NCBI RefSeq assembly: GCF_003130585.1
Contig: NZ_QFKX01000001.1
Coordinates: 310,001 to 374,000 of the forward strand
DNA: 64,000 bases
Direction: 5' to 3'
Origin: Brachybacterium endophyticum
GTDB taxonomy: Bacteria; Actinomycetota; Actinomycetes; Actinomycetales; Dermabacteraceae
Positions within the stretch are counted from its first letter, which is position 1, and the number at the start of each line of letters is the position of its first letter. Position numbers and translations under genes: made by a program. The notes beneath the pieces were generated by a model. That model was not told the DNA's origin. It saw only the letters and a program-made list of their open reading frames with translations, and ran no database searches. Positions 54,634 through 62,219 of the stretch are shown here, in pieces.

Positions 54634-55785
54634 TCACAGCGCCGACATCAGCTGGGCGGCGATCAGCCCCACGAACGTGCCCATGAACGAGCCGATCAGC
54701 GCGAACAGCACGCCGACGGGCACCAGCTGGCGGTTGAAGGCGCTCGCGACCACGGGCGCCGAGGCGATGCCGCCGATGTTGGCGGTCGAGGCGACCGCGA
54801 GGGAGAACAGCTCGACCTTGGCGAGCTTCGCGTAGACCCCCATGATCACGATGTGCACCAGCAGCACCAGGACGCCGATCAGCAGGTACAGCGGGGCCTG
54901 CGTGATCGCGGAGAAGTCCGAGCCGGCGGCGATCTGGCCGATCACGACGAACAGCATCAGCGTCGCGACCTCGCTCGAACCGGCCGTGGAGCCCAGCGGG
55001 GTCAGCGCGACAACGAGGCCGAGCACGGAGACGATCAGGATCGTCCAGGTGTCGGCGTTGACCACGGCTCCCCATTCGGGCAGGTAGTTCCCGATCCACA
55101 TCGCGAAGGTCGCGACCAGGATCGAGCCGAAGATCGAGATCGCCAGCGAGGTCACCGTCGCCGGCTTCTCCTCCGTCTCGAAGGCGCCCTCGTGGACGTC
55201 CAGGTAGGCGGTGTTCGCCTTGGTCCAGCGGTTGAAGCGCGGGGAGACGGCGACCGAGGCGAACATCAGCATCAGCCACACCGAGTACATGATCGTGTCG
55301 GTGATCAGGGCGTAGCCGAAGATGTTCTCGGGGGCGTGCAGGATGTCCTGGACGGCGACCATGTTGGCGCTGCCGCCGGTCCAGCTGGCCAGCAGGGCCC
55401 CGAAGACCTTCCAGGCCTCGGGGTGCAGCGCGGCGGAGAAGATCCAGTAGACCAGCACCATCCCGATGAACAGGGAGGCGGAGGCGACGAACATCGTCAG
55501 CAGCAGCTTCGGGCCGAGCTTGATGATCTTCCGCAGGTCGCAGCCGAACAGGTAGAGGAAGATCATCGCCGGCAGCAGGACGTTCTTGACCTCCTCGATG
55601 GGGGCGCGCGTGGCCTCGTCCTGGCTGAAGACGCCGAGCGTGTTCAGCGTCGCGCACAGCAGGTACATCAGCACCATGCCGGGCACGTACTTGAACAGCT
55701 TCCATCCGGTCGTCTTCTCCAGGACGATCAGCACGCACGACAGTCCCAGCAGGACGCCGAGCATCAGCAGGCCGTCGGTGATCAT
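54634..55785 (-). CDS. DUF819 family membrane protein, probable transporter
   Basis: Encodes 383 residues with ten or eleven helices; GAGGAG precedes the ATG at 55785. Landmarks of DUF819 are LLASWTGGSANMVAVQDIL and VASTANIGGIASAPVVASAF, two Gly/Ala/Asn-rich stretches in matching positions of the two halves, as in elevator-type carriers. Family members have no proven substrate. Its place at the head of an operon with the dipeptide epimerase and NlpC/P60 peptidase suggests uptake of murein-derived dipeptides or amino acids (inference). A strong terminator precedes the gene, so it needs its own promoter between about 55786 and 55848. Confidence 0.85.
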   Translation of the reverse strand: MITDGLLMLGVLLGLSCVLIVLEKTTGWKLFKYVPGMVLMYLLCATLNTLGVFSQDEATRAPIEEVKNVLLPAMIFLYLFGCDLRKIIKLGPKLLLTMFVASASLFIGMVLVYWIFSAALHPEAWKVFGALLASWTGGSANMVAVQDILHAPENIFGYALITDTIMYSVWLMLMFASVAVSPRFNRWTKANTAYLDVHEGAFETEEKPATVTSLAISIFGSILVATFAMWIGNYLPEWGAVVNADTWTILIVSVLGLVVALTPLGSTAGSSEVATLMLFVVIGQIAAGSDFSAITQAPLYLLIGVLVLLVHIVIMGVYAKLAKVELFSLAVASTANIGGIASAPVVASAFNRQLVPVGVLFALIGSFMGTFVGLIAAQLMSAL

Positions 55786-55848
55786 GGGGCTCCTCGGGGA
55801 AGGTGTGGGGCGTTCGGGGTGGTGACTCCGCGTCCGGGAACGAAAAAA

Positions 55849-55904
55849 GTCGGAAGCACCAGCGGTCCGCACCTGGTCTCAGGCGCGGTCGCGGTGCTTC
55901 CGAC
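55849..55904 (-). terminator. Strong terminator with T-run between DUF3870 and DUF819 genes
   Basis: GTCGGAAGCACC (55849-55860) pairs perfectly with 55893-55904 (12 bp). The 32-base loop has its own stem (GCGCCT with AGGTGC). On the minus strand the hairpin is followed by TTTTTT, rare in this window. It should end the gabD-DUF3870 transcript; a conditional attenuator for the DUF819 operon is the alternative. Confidence 0.8.
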
Positions 55905-55950
55905 GGGTTCCGGTTCGATGATGTCCCGGGCGGACGGAGGCGGTATGCGG

Positions 55951-56268
55951 TTATCCGGGCGTGCCCGCCGCGAGGTCACGGTACTTCGCCGCAGCATTGC
56001 GCACGGAGGCGATGACCGCCTTCTGCGATGAGCCGTGGTACCTCTCGGAGATGGACTCCACCAGGGCGTCCTCCTCGAGGATCGAGCTCCCCACCAGCAG
56101 GTCCCTCACGAAGTCGACCGTGAGGGAGAGGGTGGCGGTGCAGTCCGCCTCGTGGATGACGTGGGTCTCAGTATCGACGACGAGGCCGATGAAGAAAAGT
56201 CCCCACTGCGTCGTGATCGGATTGTTGCTGGGGGATTTCGCCTCCCCGGTCAGAAAGATCGTCGTCAT
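55951..56268 (-). CDS. DUF3870 domain protein
   Basis: Encodes 105 residues. The whole protein follows the DUF3870 pattern: TIFLTGEAKSPSNNPIT, FFIGLVVDTETHVIHEADC, TLSLTVDFVRDLLVG and RYHGSSQKAVIASVRNAAAKY. Function is unknown. Members are usually found beside catabolic genes. Here it follows the aldehyde dehydrogenase gene by 27 bp, so it is probably co-transcribed. The Cys and the SSQKA stretch are the best candidates for function. No strong ribosome binding site is seen before the ATG. Confidence 0.85.
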   Translation of the reverse strand: MTTIFLTGEAKSPSNNPITTQWGLFFIGLVVDTETHVIHEADCTATLSLTVDFVRDLLVGSSILEEDALVESISERYHGSSQKAVIASVRNAAAKYRDLAAGTPG

Positions 56269-56295
56269 GGTGTGAGGGTATAGCGGAATGCCCGC

Positions 56296-57795
56296 TCACA
56301 GCGGCAGGCGGATGTAGCTGGTCTCGAGGTACTCGGCGATGCCCTCGTGGGAGCCCTCGCGGCCCAGACCCGACTCCTTGACGCCGCCGAACGGGGCGGC
56401 GGCATCGGAGGCGACGCCGACGTTCACGGCGACCATGCCGGACTCGATGCGCCCGGCGACGTCGGTGATCTCGGCGAGGTCGCCGCCGGCGACGTAGCTC
56501 ATCAGCCCGAACTCGGTGTCGTTGGCGGCGCGGACCATGTCCTCGACGTCGTCCATGACGATCACCGGGGCGACGGGGCCGAAGATCTCCTCGTGGTTCA
56601 CGCGGGCATCGGCCGGGACGTCGGCGAGCACCGTGGGTGCGTAGAAGAAGCCCCCGGCGGCCTCGGTGCCGAGCTCGTCCGCGCCCAGGCGCTTGCCGCC
56701 GGTGAGCAGGCGGGCCCCGCGGTCGACGGCGTCGGTCACGAGCTCCTCGATCTTGTCCAGGGCCTTCGGCTCGATCATCGGGCCCATCGTGGTGCCCTCG
56801 GCGATCCCGGCGCCCACCTGGAGCTTCTCGGTCTCCTCGACCAAACGCTTCGTGAACTGCTCGGCCACCGAGGAGTGGACGTAGAAGCGGTTCGCGGCGG
56901 TGCAGGCCTCGCCGTTGTTGCGGTACTTCGCGAGCATCGCGGCGGAGACGGCGACCTCGATGTCGGCCGAGCCGAGCACCAGGAACGGCGCGTTGCCGCC
57001 GAGCTCCATCGAGGTGCGCAGCACGTGCTCGGAGGCCTGGGAAAGCAGGGAGCGACCCACCGAGGTGGACCCGGTGAAGGAGACCTTGCGCAGCCGCGCG
57101 TCGGACATCAGCGTCGAGGACAGGCCCGAGGAGTCCGAGGTGACGACGACGTTCACGACCCCGGCGGGCACGCCCGCATCGGCCAGGATCTGCGCGAAGG
57201 CGAGGGAGGTCAGCGGCGTCATCTGCGCGGGCTTCAGCACCACCGTGCAGCCCGCCGCGAGCGCCGGCGCGATCTTGCGGGTTCCCATCGACAGCGGGAA
57301 GTTCCACGGCGTGATCGCCAGCACCGGGCCGACGGGCCGGACGGTCGTCAGGATCGCCTGCTGGGCCGACGGGGCCTGGCGGAAGCGGCCGGGCAGGCGC
57401 ACCGCCTCCTCGCTGAACCAGCGCAGGAACTCGGCGCCGTAGGTGACCTCGCCGTAGGACTCCGCGAGGGGCTTGCCCATCTCGAGGGTCATCAGGGCGG
57501 CGAGGTCGTCGGCCCGCTCGTGGCACAGCTCGTAGGCACGGCGCAGGATCTCCGAGCGCTCGCGCGGCAGCGTCTTCGCCCACTCGTCCTGCGCGGCCAC
57601 GGCCGCATCGAGCGCCTGCGCCCCGATGGTGGGGGCGTCGGCGTCGACGACCTGCGTGAGGGGCGCGCCGGTGGCGGGGTCGAGCACGTCGAGGTCGGCG
57701 GTGCCGCCCAGGAAGCGACCGCCCACGAAGGAGCTGCGCGGCGTGCGCTCGAGCAGGTCGGTGATCTGGGCGGGGGAGAAGCGGGAGTTCGTCAT
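56296..57795 (-). CDS. gabD: NAD(P)-dependent aldehyde dehydrogenase, succinate-semialdehyde type
   Basis: Encodes 499 residues. Catalytic Glu264 (SMELGGNAP) and Cys298 (NNGEACTAANRF) are present. TPWNFPLSM near 163 and VSFTGSTSVGRSL near 238 are the cofactor parts, and the C-terminus holds PFGGVKESGLGREGSHEGIAEY in the usual GabD form. The reaction oxidises succinate semialdehyde to succinate, feeding the TCA cycle. The upstream zinc alcohol dehydrogenase on the same strand (116 bp gap) could supply a semialdehyde from a hydroxy acid such as 4-hydroxybutyrate. No gabT is adjacent. Substrate assignment is by family resemblance. Confidence 0.85.
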   Translation of the reverse strand: MTNSRFSPAQITDLLERTPRSSFVGGRFLGGTADLDVLDPATGAPLTQVVDADAPTIGAQALDAAVAAQDEWAKTLPRERSEILRRAYELCHERADDLAALMTLEMGKPLAESYGEVTYGAEFLRWFSEEAVRLPGRFRQAPSAQQAILTTVRPVGPVLAITPWNFPLSMGTRKIAPALAAGCTVVLKPAQMTPLTSLAFAQILADAGVPAGVVNVVVTSDSSGLSSTLMSDARLRKVSFTGSTSVGRSLLSQASEHVLRTSMELGGNAPFLVLGSADIEVAVSAAMLAKYRNNGEACTAANRFYVHSSVAEQFTKRLVEETEKLQVGAGIAEGTTMGPMIEPKALDKIEELVTDAVDRGARLLTGGKRLGADELGTEAAGGFFYAPTVLADVPADARVNHEEIFGPVAPVIVMDDVEDMVRAANDTEFGLMSYVAGGDLAEITDVAGRIESGMVAVNVGVASDAAAPFGGVKESGLGREGSHEGIAEYLETSYIRLPL

Positions 57796-57911
57796 CGGTC
57801 TCTCCTTCGAGTCGTACGAGGTCGGGTCGGCGCGAAGGCCACGCCCTCCATCCTGCTCCTTGTCGAGGCGGAATGGGGAACCGGCGTCGATGCCGGGACG
57901 GTGGTGGGCGC

Positions 57912-59018
57912 TCAGTCGAAGAGGATCACCTGGCGCACGGCCTCGCCGTCGGCGAGCTGGTCCATCGCCTCGTTCACGTCCTCGAGGCGGATGGTGCGGC
58001 TGATCAGCTCCTCGACCGGCAGCTTCCCCTCGAGGTAGAGCCGGGCGTACTCGGGGACGTCACGCCGCGGCACGGCCGAGCCCAGGTAGGAGCCGACGAT
58101 CGACTGCGCCTTCGCGGTGAGCGGCAGGGGAGCGATGCTCACGCGCGCATCCGGGGAGGGCAGGCCGACGGTCACCAGGGTGCCCCCGAAGCCGATCGCG
58201 CCCGCGGCGGTCTCGAAGGCCGTGGGGTTGCCGGCGGCCTCGACGACGCGGTCGGCGGTGACGGACTGCTCGGCGACCTGCTGCGGCGTGTAGGTGCGGT
58301 GGGCGCCGAGCTGCGTCGCCCGCTCGAGCTTCGCGGGCAGCGTGTCCACGGCGATCACCTCCTTCACGTCCTGGGAGATCGCGGTGATCAGCGCCGCCAT
58401 GCCCACGCCGCCCAGGCCCACGATCATGATCGAGTCCTCGGGGCCGGGCCGCGCGGCGTTCAGCACGGCGCCGCCCCCGGTGAGGACGGCGCAGCCGAGC
58501 ACGGCGGCGACCTGCGGCGGGACCTCCTCGGGAACCACCACGGCGCTCGCCGCGTCCACCACCGCGTGGGTCGCGAAGCCGCTCACGCCCAGGTGGTGGT
58601 GCACGGGCTCGCCGTCGCGCGTGAGGTGCCCCGATCCGCTCAGCAGCACGCCGTCGTCGTTGGTCCTCGATCCGACCGAGCAGGGCAGGCGGCCGTCGGT
58701 GCGGCACTCACGGCACTCGCCGCAGCGGGGCAGGAAGCTCATCACCACGCGGTCATCCTCGTGGATGTCGGTGACCTCGGCGCCGACGCTCTCGACCCGG
58801 CCGGCGGCCTCGTGCCCCAGCAGCATGGGCAGCGGGCGCGGTCGGTTGCCGTCCACGACCGAGAGGTCGCTGTGGCACACGCCCGCGGCCTCCATGCGCA
58901 CCAGGATCTCGGTGGGGCCGGGCTCGCCGAGATCGAGCTCACCGATCGTGATCGGTCGCGACTCGGCGTAGGGACGCTCGCGCCCCATCTCCTCGAGAAC
59001 AGCTCCGCGGATCGTCAT
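57912..59018 (-). CDS. Zinc-dependent MDR alcohol dehydrogenase
   Basis: Encodes 368 residues. Catalytic zinc ligands are Cys and His in GVCHSDLS and GHEAAGRVE. The structural zinc site is C-x2-C-x2-C-x7-C in RCGECRECRTDGRLPC. The NAD-binding loop is IVGLGGVGMAAL with the acidic residue after EVIAVD, which favours NAD. This is the class III-like alcohol dehydrogenase layout used for primary alcohols. The next gene downstream on the same strand is the aldehyde dehydrogenase, making an alcohol-to-acid pair. The DUF3870 gene ends the unit. Confidence 0.92.
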   Translation of the reverse strand: MTIRGAVLEEMGRERPYAESRPITIGELDLGEPGPTEILVRMEAAGVCHSDLSVVDGNRPRPLPMLLGHEAAGRVESVGAEVTDIHEDDRVVMSFLPRCGECRECRTDGRLPCSVGSRTNDDGVLLSGSGHLTRDGEPVHHHLGVSGFATHAVVDAASAVVVPEEVPPQVAAVLGCAVLTGGGAVLNAARPGPEDSIMIVGLGGVGMAALITAISQDVKEVIAVDTLPAKLERATQLGAHRTYTPQQVAEQSVTADRVVEAAGNPTAFETAAGAIGFGGTLVTVGLPSPDARVSIAPLPLTAKAQSIVGSYLGSAVPRRDVPEYARLYLEGKLPVEELISRTIRLEDVNEAMDQLADGEAVRQVILFD

Positions 59019-59053
59019 CGGGTCCCTTCCGTCGTCGGGGGAGGTGGGGACCT

Positions 59054-59680
59054 TCAGGCTACGAGGGTCTCGAGGTCCGCGCCGCGGTCGGCGAAGTAGG
59101 CGTTCGCCCGTTCGCGATCCCAGCCGTGCGCCTGGCGCAGGCCCTCGGCGAGCATGTCGAGGTAGGCGGGGGTGGGCTGGGTCGCGGTCATCCCCGTCGC
59201 GCCGACGGGGGAGGTGAAGGTCAGCATCGGCAGGCCGTCGCGCTCGCCCACGCGCAGCAGGGTCTCGTAGTGGCCGGGTCCCACGGCGACGCGGGCACCG
59301 GTGGGCGCGCTCGGGCCGAGGTCCTCGCGCACGAGCGCCTCGACGGGGTCGTCGGCCTGGACCGGGCGGTGCATCTCCTGGGCGGCGACGTCCGCGAACT
59401 GCTCGATCGTCACCAGGAAGGCGCGGGCGGGGGTGGGCCCCTCGGCCTCGTGGTCGTAGAAGCCGATGCCGCCGTCCCAGACCCGCGAGCGCAGGGCGAA
59501 GTGGAGGCGTCCGGGGAGCATCACGCCCGCGGAATCGCGCGGCGGAGCGGGGTCACGGGCCCCGGTGTAGCCGATCAGCGCGCCCGGCGGCCGACCGCCC
59601 TCGATGTAGCAGGCGAGGCGCTCGGCGTTCATGTTCGAGCCGTAGCTGACGTACCAGACGAGTTCTGATGCAGGGTCCAT
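59054..59680 (-). CDS. Gamma-glutamylcyclotransferase-fold protein
   Basis: Encodes 208 residues; GGATGGAG precedes the ATG at 59680. The fold signature WYVSYGSNMNAERL opens the domain and the catalytic-type Glu would be in the FYDHEAEGPTPARAFLVT region. Then come LLRVGERDGLPMLTFTSP and a C-terminal helix. The sequence is longer than bacterial YtfP-like proteins and resembles the actinobacterial group annotated as histone-deacetylase-like or GGCT-like without proven activity. A link to the GCS2-type ligase at 22354-23853 through gamma-glutamyl chemistry is conceivable but the genes are far apart. Confidence 0.7.
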   Translation of the reverse strand: MDPASELVWYVSYGSNMNAERLACYIEGGRPPGALIGYTGARDPAPPRDSAGVMLPGRLHFALRSRVWDGGIGFYDHEAEGPTPARAFLVTIEQFADVAAQEMHRPVQADDPVEALVREDLGPSAPTGARVAVGPGHYETLLRVGERDGLPMLTFTSPVGATGMTATQPTPAYLDMLAEGLRQAHGWDRERANAYFADRGADLETLVA

Positions 59681-59779
59681 GACCACTCCATCCTGCGCAC
59701 GATGCGAGCAGTGATGCCAGGGTGACGCGCCCGTTCCGAGACGGCGCTCACGGGTGGGCGGGGCGCGGCGGACGCGGAA

Positions 59780-59814
59780 GGGCCCCGCGGCGGAACCTGT
59801 CCGCCGCGGGGCCC
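59780..59814 (-). terminator. Terminator of the symporter operon
   Basis: GGGCCCCGCGGCGGA (59780-59794) pairs perfectly over 15 bp with 59800-59814 around a five-base loop, 20 bp after the stop of the small membrane protein on the minus strand. Confidence 0.85.
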
Positions 59815-59834
59815 CGCGGATGCTGCGCTGTCGC

Positions 59835-60170
59835 TCAGTCGAGCGAGGCGATGTCCTTGGGGGACTCGGCACCCGGCTCGTTCTCGCTGACCACGATGCG
59901 GATCGGCTCGAGCTTGGCCCAGAGGCCGAAGGCGAGTCCGACGACGACCATCGCCAGGCCCGCCCAGAGGTTCGCGTTCACGTTCCCGGTCTTGGCGGCC
60001 TCGGCGTCGGTGAAGTCGAACAGGCCGACCAGCACCAGGATGACGCCGAACAGGCCCAGCAGCAGGCCGATGAAGTTGCGGATGTCGAAGGCCCCGGCGG
60101 TCTCGACGTGCGCTCCGGCGGAATCGGGGACGGCGACGGGGCCGTCCTGGGAGTTCTGCTTCTCGTTCAT
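59835..60170 (-). CDS. Small two-helix membrane protein, partner of the symporter
   Basis: Encodes 111 residues with a polar 28-residue N-terminus, helices FIGLLLGLFGVILVLVGLF and LWAGLAMVVVGLAFGLWA, and an acidic C-terminus. The sequence between the helices, DFTDAEAAKTGNVNANLW, is short and outward-facing. It lies 22 bp after the sodium/solute symporter gene on the same strand, ahead of a terminator. Small membrane subunits are known for some SSS carriers, but I recognise no exact family; the partnership is inferred from the operon. Confidence 0.7.
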   Translation of the reverse strand: MNEKQNSQDGPVAVPDSAGAHVETAGAFDIRNFIGLLLGLFGVILVLVGLFDFTDAEAAKTGNVNANLWAGLAMVVVGLAFGLWAKLEPIRIVVSENEPGAESPKDIASLD

Positions 60171-60192
60171 GAGTTCTCTCCTCCGTCCGTGC

Positions 60193-61887
60193 TCACGCGA
60201 AGACGACGTTCAGGATGATGACCAGCACCAGACCGATCCCGGCCATCGGCACCGGGCGGCGGAAGAAGGGCAGGCCCTTCTCGTCGGGGTCCACGAGGTC
60301 GGTCTTGGGGGTCTCGGAGTAGACCAGGCCCTTCAGCTCGTGGACGGGCCGGGGCTTGGTGAAGGACGTGAGGATCACCGAGACCACGATGTCCACCACG
60401 AAGGCGGTCGCGGCGCAGAGGAAGGCGAGGCCCTGACCCGGCAGCGTGAACACGCCGGCGAAGGTCGACAGGCTGAACAGGAAGACCGCCGAGACGGTGC
60501 CCGCGACCAGGCCCGCCCAGCCGGCGTGGGGGGACATCCGCTTCCAGAACATGCCCAGGATGAACGTCGCGAACAGCGGCGCGTTGAAGAAGCTGAACAG
60601 GGTCTGCAGGTAGTCCATCAGGTTCGCGAAGTTCCCGGCGATCATCGCCGTGAAGATCGCGATCACGCAGGCCACGGCCGTCGCGATCCGGCCCACCTTC
60701 AGGTAGTGCTGGTCGGGGGCGTCCTTCTTCACGTACTGCTGGTAGAGGTCGTAGCTGACCACGGTGTTGAAGGCCGAGATGTTCGCGGCCATGCCGGCCA
60801 TGAACGCCGCCAGCAGGCCCGCGATGGCGACGCCCAGCAGGCCGTTGGGGAGCACGTCGCGCATCAGCAGCAGCAGGGCGTCGTTGTAGCTGACGCCGGT
60901 CGCCGCAGCGCCCGAGTCCTTCGCGAAGTCCAGCTGCTTGAACTCCTTCAGGTTCGTGACCAGGGTGGCGGCGATCATGCCGGGGACGATCACGATGAAG
61001 GGGATGAACATCTTGGGGAAGGCGCCGATGATCGGCGTCATCCGGGCGGCGGTGATGGACTTGCTGGCCATCGCGCGCTGGACCTCCACGAAGTTCGTGG
61101 TCCAGTAGCCGAAGGACTGCACGAAGCCGAGTCCGAAGACGATGCCGACGATCGAGAGCACGGGGTTGGAGAAGCCCGAGAGCTGCTCGCCCGGCCAGGT
61201 GTGCAGCTGCTCGGCGCCGAGCATGCCGTCACCGCTGATCTTCGCGGTCAGACCGCTCCAGCCGCCCACGCGGTGCAGGCCGATCAGCGTCAGCGGCAGC
61301 AGGGCCGCGACGATCACGAAGAACTGCAGCACCTCGTTGTAGATCGCGGCCGAGAGCCCGCCGACGGTGATGTAGAACAGCACGAACGCGGCGGCGACCA
61401 CGAGACCGACCCACTGGGGCCAGCCCAGCAGCCGGTTCACGATCGTGGCCAGCAGGTAGAGGTTCACGCCGGCGATCAGCAGCTGCGCGGCGGCGAAGCT
61501 GATCGAGTTCACCAGGTGAGCGGCCTTGCCGAAGCGCATGCGCATGAACTCGGGGACCGAGCGCACCTTCGAGCCGTAGTAGAAGGGCATCATCACGACG
61601 CCCAGGAACAGCATCGCGGGGATCGCGCCGACCCAGAAGTAGTGCATCGTCGGCAGGCCGTACTGGGCGCCGGTGGCGGACATACCCATGATCTCGACGG
61701 CGCCGAGGTTCGCGGAGATGAACGCGAGGCCGGTGACCCAGGCGGGCAGGGATCGGCCGGAGAGGAAGAACTCGATGGAGTTGGAGACGCCGCGTTTGGC
61801 GAACCAGCCCACACCGAGCACGAAGACGAAGTAGAGCGCGATGATCGCGTAGTCGATCCACTGTGCATCCAACCGGATGTCGACCAT
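60193..61887 (-). CDS. Sodium/solute symporter (SSS family, SglT-like)
   Basis: Encodes 564 residues from ATG at 61887; a GTG at 61938 would add 17 residues and cannot be excluded. Fourteen helices are expected. SSS landmarks are IDYAIIALYFVFVLGVGW, FFLSGRSLPAWVTGLAF, ISANLGAVEIMGMSATGAQYG and FGYWTTNFVEVQRAMASKS. The GRS-LPAW helix and the S/T-rich helix supply the Na+ site. SglT-like members carry sugars, inositol or related polyols; the cargo is not fixed here. It is divergent from cstA across 332 bp, so both uptake systems may share regulation. Confidence 0.9.
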   Translation of the reverse strand: MVDIRLDAQWIDYAIIALYFVFVLGVGWFAKRGVSNSIEFFLSGRSLPAWVTGLAFISANLGAVEIMGMSATGAQYGLPTMHYFWVGAIPAMLFLGVVMMPFYYGSKVRSVPEFMRMRFGKAAHLVNSISFAAAQLLIAGVNLYLLATIVNRLLGWPQWVGLVVAAAFVLFYITVGGLSAAIYNEVLQFFVIVAALLPLTLIGLHRVGGWSGLTAKISGDGMLGAEQLHTWPGEQLSGFSNPVLSIVGIVFGLGFVQSFGYWTTNFVEVQRAMASKSITAARMTPIIGAFPKMFIPFIVIVPGMIAATLVTNLKEFKQLDFAKDSGAAATGVSYNDALLLLMRDVLPNGLLGVAIAGLLAAFMAGMAANISAFNTVVSYDLYQQYVKKDAPDQHYLKVGRIATAVACVIAIFTAMIAGNFANLMDYLQTLFSFFNAPLFATFILGMFWKRMSPHAGWAGLVAGTVSAVFLFSLSTFAGVFTLPGQGLAFLCAATAFVVDIVVSVILTSFTKPRPVHELKGLVYSETPKTDLVDPDEKGLPFFRRPVPMAGIGLVLVIILNVVFA

Positions 61888-62219
61888 GACAAGGGCCTCG
61901 GAGTCCACGGGAAGGGGCACCGTCACGAATGCCGGCACCGGCCTTCGGAGGAGCAGCGGGGTGATGGCCGCCGGGCGGTCACGCTACCACCGCGTACGAG
62001 TGCCGGGACGACAAGATTCGGCGATCGCCGGACGACCAGCGACTCCGCGTGATATGTGAGGCGCGTGCCACATCCGGGGTGCTCCTTCGGAGGCGCGGGG
62101 CCGCCGCGGCGCCGAGGGGATGCGACGGGCGCGGTGGGGGAGGAGCGCCGCGCTGGCGGTAGCCTGACCCCGGCCGTTCTCCCCGACGGCCCGTCGACGC
62201 TGACACAGGAGGCCTCCCC
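61888..62219. other. Divergent control region between symporter and cstA
   Basis: Contains a perfect 12-bp palindrome CGGCGATCGCCG (62019-62030) and ATGTG-N10-CACAT (62054-62073), which resembles a CRP site but with two extra spacer bases. TAGCCT at about 62178-62183 could be the cstA -10. AGGAGG at 62207-62212 is the cstA ribosome binding site. Confidence 0.5.

Noticed and set aside
53227-56031. A 900-codon plus-strand frame across the epimerase and DUF819 genes
   Set aside because: It is antisense to two well-supported families and its translation is low-complexity.
62054-62073. CRP/GlxR site before cstA
   Set aside because: ATGTG and CACAT are separated by ten bases, two more than the functional spacing, so I list it only as a description of the gap.
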